A DNA stretch of 13,617 nt. Source: an uncultured Bacteroidota bacterium (lineage in GTDB: Bacteria; Bacteroidota; Bacteroidia; Flavobacteriales; Flavobacteriaceae). This document shows, piece by piece, positions 1-6,489 of this stretch (the stretch's first letter is position 1; every line of letters begins with the position of its first letter). A model generated the notes under the pieces. It saw only the letters and a program-made list of their open reading frames with translations. It was not told where the DNA came from and did not search any database. The stretch spans positions 1 to 13,617 of the forward strand of contig CACLUN010000023.1 of assembly GCA_902610105.1 (NCBI GenBank). The letters are read 5' to 3'. Position numbers and translations under genes: made by a program.

Positions 1-1200
1 AAATGCTGATTCTGGACTATCAAATTTTAAATATAAAAGAATCATTGACATTAAAAGTGCAGTAAAAAAGCTGAATATAATTGCCCTTCTACCTGAATTT
101 ATTTTCTCAGAGTCAGTTGCATTATTATTAAAATATTTAGAATAAATATCTATTGACCATAGAGTCGCCAATGAATTAAAAGTTGAATCAATCGTGCTCA
201 TTAGTGACGCAAATAAACCACACAAAACAATTCCTTTTAGCCCCACAGGTAGATATGTGTTTACGATATATGGAAAAGCCAGATCTGGCTCATTAAAAGA
301 ATCTCCTAATATTCCAAACAATGCAATACCAGGGATAACTATTACTATTGCCATTAAATATTTTAAAAAGCCTCCAATCATTAATCCTGATTGAGCATGA
401 GATAAGTTTTTTGCTGCAATCGCTCTTTGCATTATAGATTGATTTGCACACCAATAATTAATATTTAAAAAAAATAACCCAAGTAAATGAGTCCATGGAA
501 GAATTGGATGGTCTGAAGATAAATGAAGATGCATTTTTTCTGGTGTTTTTATATACAATTGCTCCCAACCACCAAGTGCGCTAATTGAAAAGTAACACAC
601 AATTGCTCCACCCGTTAATAAGATTAAAAATTGAATTATGTCGGTCTTAACGACCGCATTTAATCCTCCTAAATATGTATAAATGGCAGAAAAAACACCA
701 AGACTAAAAATCAAAATTCCAATTCTTACAATTCTATTTGAATGTAAAAATAAAAGCTGTTTACTAAATACCATCTCTGCAGCATATGCTCCCCAAAAAA
801 GAGCTGCACCTAATGTTATAGTAGCAAAGAGCGCGATATTACTTAATGAATAAAAAAGAGCTATTTTTTTACCTAACTTTTTTTCAATAAAGTCTGTAAT
901 AGTAAAAATTTTTTCTCTGAGATAGATTGGTATAAAAATAAAGGTAGCTATTAAAATACCCTGAATTGCATTAATTTCTAAATTAGCTTGAGCTAATCCA
1001 TATAAATATGCAGAACCCATCATGCCAAGAAACTGGTAGCCCTGAACATTGGTTGCGATTGTTGATAATGCTATTGAATACCATTTCAGATTTCTATTTG
1101 AAAGAAAATACTCCTCTGCACTTTTGGATTTAACCCTTCCACTTATAGCTATTAAAAAAATTAGAATAAAATAAACAACAACAATTATAAAATCGATCAT
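1..1200 (-). CDS. Sodium:solute symporter, SGLT-like (SSS family), 3' end cut by window
   Basis: An inner-membrane Na+-coupled solute symporter of the SSS/SLC5 family. The reading frame stays open for 400 residues to the left edge; full-length members are usually 500-560 residues, so roughly the last quarter is missing. The start is the ATG at 1200, because an in-frame TAG lies two codons upstream. Family marks: an N-terminal hydrophobic helix, then S-AEEYFLSNRNLKW (residues 27-40), TIATNVQGYQFLG (47-59), YWCANQSIMQRA (249-260) followed by AAKNLSHAQ, and SLMSTIDSTFNSLATLWS (332-349). The last motif corresponds to the helix whose serines help form the Na2 site in this family. The WCANQ...QRA..AKNLSHA pattern resembles the sugar-transporting SGLT branch more than proline or pantothenate permeases, so a sugar or related neutral solute is plausible, but the substrate cannot be assigned. 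It lies 79 bases downstream of the M14 peptidase on the same strand, possibly co-transcribed. Confidence 0.93.
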   Translation of the reverse strand, partial: MIDFIIVVVYFILIFLIAISGRVKSKSAEEYFLSNRNLKWYSIALSTIATNVQGYQFLGMMGSAYLYGLAQANLEINAIQGILIATFIFIPIYLREKIFTITDFIEKKLGKKIALFYSLSNIALFATITLGAALFWGAYAAEMVFSKQLLFLHSNRIVRIGILIFSLGVFSAIYTYLGGLNAVVKTDIIQFLILLTGGAIVCYFSISALGGWEQLYIKTPEKMHLHLSSDHPILPWTHLLGLFFLNINYWCANQSIMQRAIAAKNLSHAQSGLMIGGFLKYLMAIVIVIPGIALFGILGDSFNEPDLAFPYIVNTYLPVGLKGIVLCGLFASLMSTIDSTFNSLATLWSIDIYSKYFNNNATDSEKINSGRRAIIFSFFTALLMSMILLYLKFDSPESAF

Positions 1201-1279
1201 ATACTAGGATTAATTCTCCCATTACTATTTGTTCTACTTGTTTCGTTTGGTCAAATCATTAAACACCCAAAGCATTAAG

Positions 1280-3796
1280 CTATTTGGGAACAGAAATATT
1301 TGTGCCAAAAAAAATAGCATTTAAAAAAAGTTTATTTGTTCCGTACCAACTTCCTCTAAAATTTGGATTGTCAGCAAAAAGCACAACTCTTCCAGAACCT
1401 GAATCGGAAACAATTAAAGACGCAGCACCTTTTAAATTATTTTCCATGTTTTTTTTAGACACATAACCATCTATGTGAGGATTTTTAGAGTAAATGGCAA
1501 CTGAAGAATAATCGCTTTTTGATTTGTTTAAAAAAACATTATTGTTTTTATAGACAGGAATTGACTGGTCCCTGTAACCAAACGCTAGTGGGTGGGTAAG
1601 GTCTAAATCTACTTTCAAAATCGATCCACCTATTCTTTCTCTTCCAGAATACTCTCTTGCATCAATGTATCTTTTTCTAGAGAAGATGGTATCATTTTTA
1701 GTCTCAACTAATGATTCCTTTACAATCTCTTTTTTAATAGCCCAGCTAGATGCTGATCCAATCGTAATTAAAGTATTCCCTTTACCAATCCAATCCTTTA
1801 TTTTTTTAATTCCAGAGTCAGAAATTTGATTGTAGATTCCTGAAACCATAACCAGCGTGGTGTACTTATCTAATGAAACTCTGTTAAATTGATTGAGTCT
1901 AATTTTTGTCAAAGGAATGTGCACCCTTGTATCTAATAAATGCCATACTTCTCCAGCTTCATATGAACTCACCCCATCACCAATTAGCATTGCAACTTTT
2001 ACTTTTTTATTTATCCTGAAAAAATTACTTCCTAAATCAATTCCCGATGAGCTATACCCAGTCTCAGTGCTGAAAACAGGAAGATTGAATTTTTCTTGAG
2101 TTGATTTAACAACCTCAAAAAGTTTTTCTGAATCAACTTTTTGCTTACTGACTGGAACCATCACAGTACCACGATTAAAACTTTTTACATCGTCATCTTC
2201 ATTTACTTTAATTGAAAATGGTTTATAAGCTGAATAACTAATAACTTCATTTTTGTGAAGATGATTAAGCGCTGCAGGTGTGTTGTAGTCGTCCCAATCC
2301 AAAATATATGCATAGTTTGATTTGGAAACTTTTGAATTATTGACTAGCACATCTTTAACCTTAATTAATTTGTTAACATCAATAGATCTCACCGCTTTGT
2401 GTTTCATGTTATAAAAATTAGATACGGACCATGCAGAAGCATCATAAAAAACGCTATCTAAATATTTGTCATGGCTTTCAAAAAAATTCTTGACCATTCT
2501 TGACTGCAGCTGGTTTACAGGAACTATAAACTTGTCATCTTTCTCATAAACCTCAATTTTATGGATTAGCAATTTATCAATAAAAGCTTTGGTTCTGTTT
2601 TTGTCATGAATGTCTCCAAATTCGTAGGCTTTTATCTTTTCATTTTTAAACTCTGAAAGTGATGTTTCAAAGAACCTTTTTTGATAATCTCTTAAAAGTA
2701 TTTTATTATCTACAGCAGCCTCCACAGTTGCTATTCCATTTAAAAATTGATTTCTAATTGTAAAACCAAATGTCATCTCACCGTAATTTGTTTCTTGAAC
2801 ATGTCCTCTCGAGCTTGCTTGTTCAAATAGCAAAGCAAGTCCACCTTGTAAGTCAGAGTAAGTAGATCCGTAGCCAGGATAAGTTTCATCAAAAGATTCT
2901 TTGGTATAGTAGAATGAACCTATGCTGTCCATATATTTAACATAATATTCAGCAAAAATTGGGTATAATTCAACATTTTCTTTTGGTATCAGTGGCTTTA
3001 CAGATGCGCTAGACTTCATGGGATCAAAGAAATAATTACTATTTGTACCCATCTCATGAACATCTATTACAACATTTGGATACCACTCATGAAGCCAATT
3101 AAGTTTCCCTCTGCTTTCAGGGTGAATTGCCAATAGCCAATCTCTATTTAAATCAAACCAATAATGATTTGTACGTCCTCGTGGCCATGATTCGTTATGT
3201 TCCGCATCATTAGAGTCTGCGACTAAATTTATTGATTTGTATTGGTTTGCCCATTGCGAATGTCTGTCTCTACCATCAGGATTTAAAGTTGGGTCAATAA
3301 ACACAACTGAGTCAGTTGTAAGTCGATCAATTTTTTTATTTTTTGACGCAATCAAAGTATATGCAGTTAGCAAAGCTGCTTCGCTAGCGGATGGCTCATT
3401 TCCATGGATTCCGTATCCCAAGTTGATTATTATAGGCAAGTTTTCGTTAATAGCTTTTATGGAACCAGGAATAGTAGACTTTAAGTGTTCTGTTTTTATT
3501 TCTTCTAAGTTTTTTAAGTTTTCCTCAGATGAGATACTTAGAAGAGTAAGTGCTCTACCCTCATATGATTTACCATAGTTGATCAAGTTTGCACTTTCAG
3601 ATACAGAGGATAAATATTTGAAATATGCTAAAATTAAATCATGTCTAGTATGCTGATCTCCGATTTCATATCCTAAAAACTCTTCAGGACTTTGGATATT
3701 TTCATTGTAAGGACCAAAATTTTCTAAAAAATAATCCTGAGCAAACGAGTAATTAAAAGATATCACAAAAATTGAGTAGTATATAAGTCTTTTCAT
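1280..3796 (-). CDS. Secreted M14-family zinc carboxypeptidase with C-terminal GATase-like domain
   Basis: An 838-residue exported metallopeptidase. Residues 1-19 form a Sec signal peptide ending SFA-Q. The M14 catalytic domain covers about residues 40-370 and keeps the expected residues: zinc ligands His131 and Glu134 in HGNEPS, the NPDGRDR segment (172-178), Asn217-Arg218 in FDLNRDW, the third zinc ligand His247 in VVIDVHEMGT, and the general base Glu325 in LLFEQASS. It should therefore be active. The C-terminal part from about residue 620 (KVAMLIGDGVSSYEAGEVW, then TLVMVSGIY, ending GSGRVVLFADNPNFRG) looks like the glutamine-amidotransferase-like beta/alpha domain seen in large Bacteroidota M14 proteins; it is probably non-catalytic. 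The protein likely trims peptides or crosslinked wall or host peptides in the periplasm or outside the cell; the substrate is unknown. A TAnnTTTG box lies immediately upstream. It is transcribed divergently from the run of genes starting at 4004. Confidence 0.93.
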   Translation of the reverse strand: MKRLIYYSIFVISFNYSFAQDYFLENFGPYNENIQSPEEFLGYEIGDQHTRHDLILAYFKYLSSVSESANLINYGKSYEGRALTLLSISSEENLKNLEEIKTEHLKSTIPGSIKAINENLPIIINLGYGIHGNEPSASEAALLTAYTLIASKNKKIDRLTTDSVVFIDPTLNPDGRDRHSQWANQYKSINLVADSNDAEHNESWPRGRTNHYWFDLNRDWLLAIHPESRGKLNWLHEWYPNVVIDVHEMGTNSNYFFDPMKSSASVKPLIPKENVELYPIFAEYYVKYMDSIGSFYYTKESFDETYPGYGSTYSDLQGGLALLFEQASSRGHVQETNYGEMTFGFTIRNQFLNGIATVEAAVDNKILLRDYQKRFFETSLSEFKNEKIKAYEFGDIHDKNRTKAFIDKLLIHKIEVYEKDDKFIVPVNQLQSRMVKNFFESHDKYLDSVFYDASAWSVSNFYNMKHKAVRSIDVNKLIKVKDVLVNNSKVSKSNYAYILDWDDYNTPAALNHLHKNEVISYSAYKPFSIKVNEDDDVKSFNRGTVMVPVSKQKVDSEKLFEVVKSTQEKFNLPVFSTETGYSSSGIDLGSNFFRINKKVKVAMLIGDGVSSYEAGEVWHLLDTRVHIPLTKIRLNQFNRVSLDKYTTLVMVSGIYNQISDSGIKKIKDWIGKGNTLITIGSASSWAIKKEIVKESLVETKNDTIFSRKRYIDAREYSGRERIGGSILKVDLDLTHPLAFGYRDQSIPVYKNNNVFLNKSKSDYSSVAIYSKNPHIDGYVSKKNMENNLKGAASLIVSDSGSGRVVLFADNPNFRGSWYGTNKLFLNAIFFGTNISVPK

Positions 3797-3800
3797 AATG

Positions 3801-3808
3801 CAAAAATA
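3801..3808 (-). promoter_or_regulatory. Bacteroidota-type -7 box before the M14 peptidase gene
   Basis: Read on the minus strand the sequence is TATTTTTG, an exact match to the Bacteroidota -7 consensus TAnnTTTG. Only four bases (CATT) separate it from the ATG at 3796, so transcription would start at or next to the start codon, giving a leaderless or nearly leaderless mRNA. No convincing -33 TTTG is seen upstream; that region is all A/T. The call rests on the motif and its position only. Confidence 0.45.
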
Positions 3809-3854
3809 AATAATTAATTTTTTAATTTGTTTACCATTCAGAGTTTTGAGGACG

Positions 3855-4001
3855 ATAAGGAGCTAAAAGGGTGTAACAGTTTTAAGGTGAAAAAACAAAA
3901 TCCATTGTGCGACAAAAAGAAACCTATAATTAACAACTTTTTTAATATTGGATTATAGGCTTAAAAATGCCTACTTTTAATGTATGAAAAAGCTCCTTTA
4001 T
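3855..4001 (+). other. Intergenic region with nested inverted repeats (possible structured leader)
   Basis: The 207-base gap between divergent genes contains three sets of complementary arms. AAGGAGCT at 3857-3864 is the exact reverse complement of AGCTCCTT at 3991-3998, and with a one-base bulge the flanking ATA/TAT also pairs. Inside it, CCTATAAT at 3923-3930 pairs exactly with ATTATAGG at 3952-3959. The second arm of that pair also overlaps TAGGC at 3956-3960, which can pair instead with GCCTA at 3969-3973. The outer right arm ends six bases before the ATG at 4004, inside a tiny ATG-led frame (3984-4007) that overlaps this ATG. An RNA leader with alternative folds is possible, but in DNA this AT-rich some of the pairing could be chance. 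No known riboswitch class is recognised. Confidence 0.3.
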
Positions 4002-4003
4002 AA

Positions 4004-4201
4004 ATGAATATACTAATCTTTTTAGTAGGTGTTATTATATTCCTTACTTATTTCATGTCTTTTGTTTGGGAAATGAAACAAGAAAAGAAACGAAAAGAAA
4101 AGGAGCTATTAGATGATAAAAATTACTACACAAGAAACCTACTACCTAAACCAAAGAAACATTATCAAAAAAGAATAAAAAATTATGACTGGAAAAAATG
4201 A
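4004..4201 (+). CDS. Small single-span membrane protein with basic C-terminal tail (65 aa)
   Basis: Unrecognised. Residues 2-22 are a strongly hydrophobic segment (ILIFLVGVIIFLTYFMSFVW), followed by a highly charged tail rich in Lys, Glu and Arg (KQEKKRKEKELLDD), then NYYTRNLLPKPKKHYQKR and an end in DWKK. The expected topology is one membrane helix with a long cytoplasmic tail that could contact nucleic acid, ribosome or another protein; this is inference from composition. Its stop overlaps the start of the next frame as ATGA (4198-4201), which suggests translational coupling. It is the first gene after the divergent, repeat-containing intergenic region and seems to head the sulfatase operon. 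The ATG at 4004 is the only good start; there is no Shine-Dalgarno. Confidence 0.7.
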   Translation: MNILIFLVGVIIFLTYFMSFVWEMKQEKKRKEKELLDDKNYYTRNLLPKPKKHYQKRIKNYDWKK

Positions 4202-4347
4202 AAAGGTACTGGCGGTTTTTTGCAGCATTTGTTCTTGGTTTTATGTTAAAAAATTATGGATTTAGCTTTTGGGAAACTATATTAATAATTGTTGTAGTTG
4301 CCATAATAGTAGAATTTATAATTCATTTAAGTAAAAAGGTTAAATGA
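4198..4347 (+). CDS. Very small membrane protein (49 aa), overlaps sulfatase start
   Basis: A 49-residue frame, MKRYWRFFAAFVLGFMLKNY followed by GFSFWETILIIVVVAIIVEF and a short basic end, IIHLSKKVK. It has an aromatic, basic N-terminus, a moderately hydrophobic first segment and a clear transmembrane helix at about residues 25-44. It overlaps both neighbours by four bases: its ATG lies in the ATGA at 4198-4201 and its TGA lies in the ATGA at 4344-4347. This double overlap fills the whole space between the 65-residue protein and the sulfatase, and is the best argument that it is a real gene. No family is recognised. A role as a partner or membrane tether for neighbouring products is only speculation. 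Confidence 0.65.
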   Translation: MKRYWRFFAAFVLGFMLKNYGFSFWETILIIVVVAIIVEFIIHLSKKVK

Positions 4348-5723
4348 AAAAACTAGCCCTTTATTTTTGTTGCATTTTAATATTAGTCTCCTGCTCTAAT
4401 ATTAATGATTCAAAACCAAATATTATAATCATTTTAGCTGATGATGCAGGCTACTCTGACTTTGGTTTCATGGGCAGTGATGAAATTAAAACCCCTAACC
4501 TTGATCAATTAGCCTTAGATGGTGTTACATTTAATAATGCATATGTTTCGGCTTCTGTTTGTAGCCCCTCCAGAGCTGGTTTACTAACTGGAATGTATCA
4601 ACAGAGATTTGGTCATGAGTGTAATTTAGATAGCGATGTAAATAATTCATTTGATCCAAATCAAATCACAATTGCAGAAGCATTAAAAACAGAAGGTTAC
4701 AGTACTGGACTGATTGGGAAATGGCACCTTGGAGATAAAACACAAAACCATCCTTTAAAAAATGGATTTGATTATTTCTGGGGATTTATATCTGGTGCAA
4801 GAAATTATTTTTATGATCCAAGGGAAGTTGATAGAAATAGTATTAGAAATGTTGTTGAAAATTATAATCAGACAAAGTTTGATGGTTATTTAACTGATGT
4901 ATTAGGTGAAAAAGCAATTAGTTTTATTGATAAAAATAATCAATCAAATAATCCATTTTTTCTTTTTTTATCATTTAACGCTCCGCACACTCCAATGCAG
5001 GCAAAAGAGGAAGTTTTGGAAAAATTTAAAGATAGTCCAAGGAAGGTTTATGCATCAATGATGTGGTCTATGGATGAAGCAATTGGAAATATTATTGTTG
5101 CATTAAAAGAAAACAATCAATATGACAATACAATCATTTATTTTTTAAGTGATAATGGTGCAGCAATGTCAAATAATGCATCTCCTTTCCCTTTTAAAGG
5201 CTGGAAAGGGAATCAGTATGAAGGAGGGATAAAAACTCCAATGATAATGACTTGGAAAAACAAAATAAAATCTAATACCAAGTTCGATGGATTTATTTCT
5301 GCTTTAGATATTTTCAAAACAAGTTTGGAAGTTTCAAACGTAAATGATGATTTAATAGTGAATGCTGATGGAAAAAATATAATGAATTATATAAATGATA
5401 ATACTATTCAAAATGAAAACTTATTTTGGAGAAAAGATAAAATGGCAACAGTTCGATCAGGCAATTATAAGCTTATAAAATTAAATGACACTTCAACTGT
5501 TCTTTATAATATAGAAAATAATTATTTTGAGGATTTAGATTTGAAACTTGTAGAGCCTTCCGTTCATGATTCATTATTTAAGTTATTATCATCTTGGGAA
5601 GATAGATTGATTGATCCTAATTGGATTGAGAATAAAGATTGGAATATTGTTACTGAAATGATTTATGAGGATTTAATGGCCAACAAAGAGATAAGAGCAA
5701 TGTCTCCAGAAGGTTTGAATTGA
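4344..5723 (+). CDS. Lipoprotein sulfatase, S1 family (formylglycine-dependent)
   Basis: A 459-residue arylsulfatase-type enzyme that would hydrolyse sulfate esters, probably on sulfated polysaccharide, while anchored as a lipoprotein. The signal ends at the lipobox LVSC (Cys17). Catalytic features are complete: the metal-binding Asp33-Asp34 in ILADDAGYSD; the formylglycine precursor Cys73 in C-S-P-S-R (73-77) continuing AGLLTG; Lys126 and His128 in GKWHLGD; His215 in APHTP; Asp270-Asn271 in FLSDNG; and Lys288 in the FKGWKGNQYEGG segment. C-x-P-S-R is the Cys-type motif, so a maturase is needed in trans; none is in this window. The length is typical of the family. The S1 subfamily and substrate cannot be named from sequence alone. 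It is coupled by an ATGA overlap to the 49-residue protein upstream and followed 21 bases later by the ABM-like lipoprotein. Confidence 0.95.
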   Translation: MKKLALYFCCILILVSCSNINDSKPNIIIILADDAGYSDFGFMGSDEIKTPNLDQLALDGVTFNNAYVSASVCSPSRAGLLTGMYQQRFGHECNLDSDVNNSFDPNQITIAEALKTEGYSTGLIGKWHLGDKTQNHPLKNGFDYFWGFISGARNYFYDPREVDRNSIRNVVENYNQTKFDGYLTDVLGEKAISFIDKNNQSNNPFFLFLSFNAPHTPMQAKEEVLEKFKDSPRKVYASMMWSMDEAIGNIIVALKENNQYDNTIIYFLSDNGAAMSNNASPFPFKGWKGNQYEGGIKTPMIMTWKNKIKSNTKFDGFISALDIFKTSLEVSNVNDDLIVNADGKNIMNYINDNTIQNENLFWRKDKMATVRSGNYKLIKLNDTSTVLYNIENNYFEDLDLKLVEPSVHDSLFKLLSSWEDRLIDPNWIENKDWNIVTEMIYEDLMANKEIRAMSPEGLN

Positions 5724-5744
5724 AATATTTTTTAATTTAATAGT

Positions 5745-6215
5745 ATGAAAAAAATACTCATAATCTTTTGTTTGTTATTACTTAATGCTTGCGATATTCA
5801 AACAGAAAAAAAAGAATTAAACAATGTTATAATGAAAAAAGAATTAAATAAAAATAATAACCAAGTAACTGTCCTAGTGCAAGTCTCATACACAGAAGAT
5901 ATTGAAGAAATTAAAAAGTTTATAAAAGAAGAACAATCCCCTCTGTTCTATGATTTAAATGATCCTGGAATTGTTAGGTTTGAGTGGTTTTTAAACGAAG
6001 ATGAAAAATCTGCTACTTTAATCGAGGTTTTTAAAAATTCAAATGTTTGGGAAGAGTTAGGCAATAAGGTTTTAGGATCACCTATAAATTTAAGATTTAG
6101 AGAATTATTTAAGATTGAACAATTGACAGTTCTGGGCGATGTGAATGAATCATTTAAAAAGAAGATTGAACCAATGAATCCTCTTATTAAGTCTTACGTG
6201 GGGGGTATTAATTAA
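5745..6215 (+). CDS. Lipoprotein with ABM-like (dimeric alpha/beta barrel) domain
   Basis: A 156-residue protein with a lipoprotein signal ending LNAC (Cys16), a Lys/Asn/Glu-rich linker to about residue 40, then a compact domain. The domain begins with a beta strand (VTVLVQVSY), has an acidic/basic helix (IEEIKKFIKEEQSPLFYDL), then GIVRFEWFLNEDEKSATLIEVFKN. This strand-turn-strand followed by 'W-E' is the usual look of antibiotic biosynthesis monooxygenase (ABM) or other ferredoxin-like dimeric barrels, where the equivalent reads 'fel.v.d...f...E.w.s...'. The C-terminal LTVLGDVNESFKKKIEPMNPLIKSYVGGI also resembles extended ABM-like proteins. Enzymatic activity is not evident. The lipid anchor would place it in the cell envelope, unlike classical ABM enzymes. 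It follows the sulfatase closely and is probably in the same transcript. Confidence 0.75.
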   Translation: MKKILIIFCLLLLNACDIQTEKKELNNVIMKKELNKNNNQVTVLVQVSYTEDIEEIKKFIKEEQSPLFYDLNDPGIVRFEWFLNEDEKSATLIEVFKNSNVWEELGNKVLGSPINLRFRELFKIEQLTVLGDVNESFKKKIEPMNPLIKSYVGGIN

Positions 6216-6228
6216 AAAAATTTTAATA

Positions 6229-6236
6229 TAATTTTG
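6229..6236 (+). promoter_or_regulatory. Candidate TAnnTTTG -7 box inside the operon
   Basis: The sequence TAATTTTG matches the Bacteroidota -7 consensus exactly. It lies 14-21 bases after the stop of the ABM-like lipoprotein and could provide an internal promoter for the small frames at 6234 and 6364 and the beta-helix gene at 6490. No clear -33 element is seen, and such motifs can occur by chance in DNA this AT-rich. Confidence 0.25.
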
Positions 6237-6362
6237 GATAATTTTAATTTAAATGACAATTACGACTCTATCCCAAAATTAAATAAAAGTCAAAAAAAGA
6301 TTTTTAAAATAGTTGTATTGCTGTTATTAATTCTTCTAATTCTAGGAATGCTATTTGGTTAA
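6234..6362 (+). CDS. Possible tiny membrane protein (about 42 aa, TTG start)
   Basis: A frame with no ATG in the right place. It would start at TTG 6234 and read MDNFNLNDNYDSIPKLNKSQ, then a basic KKIFK followed by an 18-residue hydrophobic helix IVVLLLLILLILGMLFG before TAA. A hydrophilic N-terminus, a positive junction and an all-aliphatic helix ending in a stop look like a tail-anchored small protein rather than random AT-rich sequence. The next small frame begins two bases after the stop. Against it: the start codon is non-standard, and the TTG lies in a TAnnTTTG-like box at 6229-6236, so the bases may instead be promoter. The start is uncertain. Confidence 0.4.
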   Translation: MDNFNLNDNYDSIPKLNKSQKKIFKIVVLLLLILLILGMLFG

Positions 6363-6363
6363 A

Positions 6364-6477
6364 ATGAATAAATTTTGGAAATGGTTTTGGAGAGTGTTTA
6401 CGGTCTTGCTTCTTATTTGGATACTAATAATGTTGTATGAAGCTATTCAACTGAACCGGGAAGTCAAATCTTGGTAG
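6364..6477 (+). CDS. Very small membrane protein (37 aa), Trp-rich
   Basis: A 37-residue frame: MNKFWKWFWRVFTVLLLIW followed by ILIMLYEAIQLNREVKSW. The aromatic and basic N-terminus (three Trp in the first nine residues) leads into one hydrophobic helix at about 11-25 and ends with a short amphipathic, charged tail. Trp-rich starts of this kind sit at the membrane interface. It begins two bases after the preceding tiny frame stops and ends 12 bases before the beta-helix gene, so it fits the tight spacing of the operon. Its composition recalls the 49-residue protein at 4198, which also opens with aromatic and Arg/Lys residues. Family and function are unknown, and no homology can be claimed by eye. 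Confidence 0.5.
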   Translation: MNKFWKWFWRVFTVLLLIWILIMLYEAIQLNREVKSW

Positions 6478-6489
6478 TAAATTAATGTT

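Noticed and set aside
194..394. Plus-strand open frame of 66 codons
   Set aside because: It lies antisense inside the symporter gene, which has clear family motifs in the opposite frame.
1234..1275. Minus-strand 13-codon frame between the M14 gene and the symporter gene
   Set aside because: Far too short and without hydrophobic or cysteine features; the 79-base gap shows nothing else of note.
3237..3578. Plus-strand open frame of 113 codons
   Set aside because: It is antisense to the M14 catalytic domain, whose zinc ligands and NPDGRDR motif are on the minus strand.
3956..3973. TAGGC/GCCTA hairpin as a terminator
   Set aside because: Only five pairs and followed by a short T stretch (CTTTTAAT); on this strand there is no gene upstream to terminate. 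It is kept only as an alternative fold in the leader.
3984..4007. Seven-codon frame MKKLLYK overlapping the start at 4004
   Set aside because: Too short to support as a gene; noted only because of its position in the inverted-repeat region.
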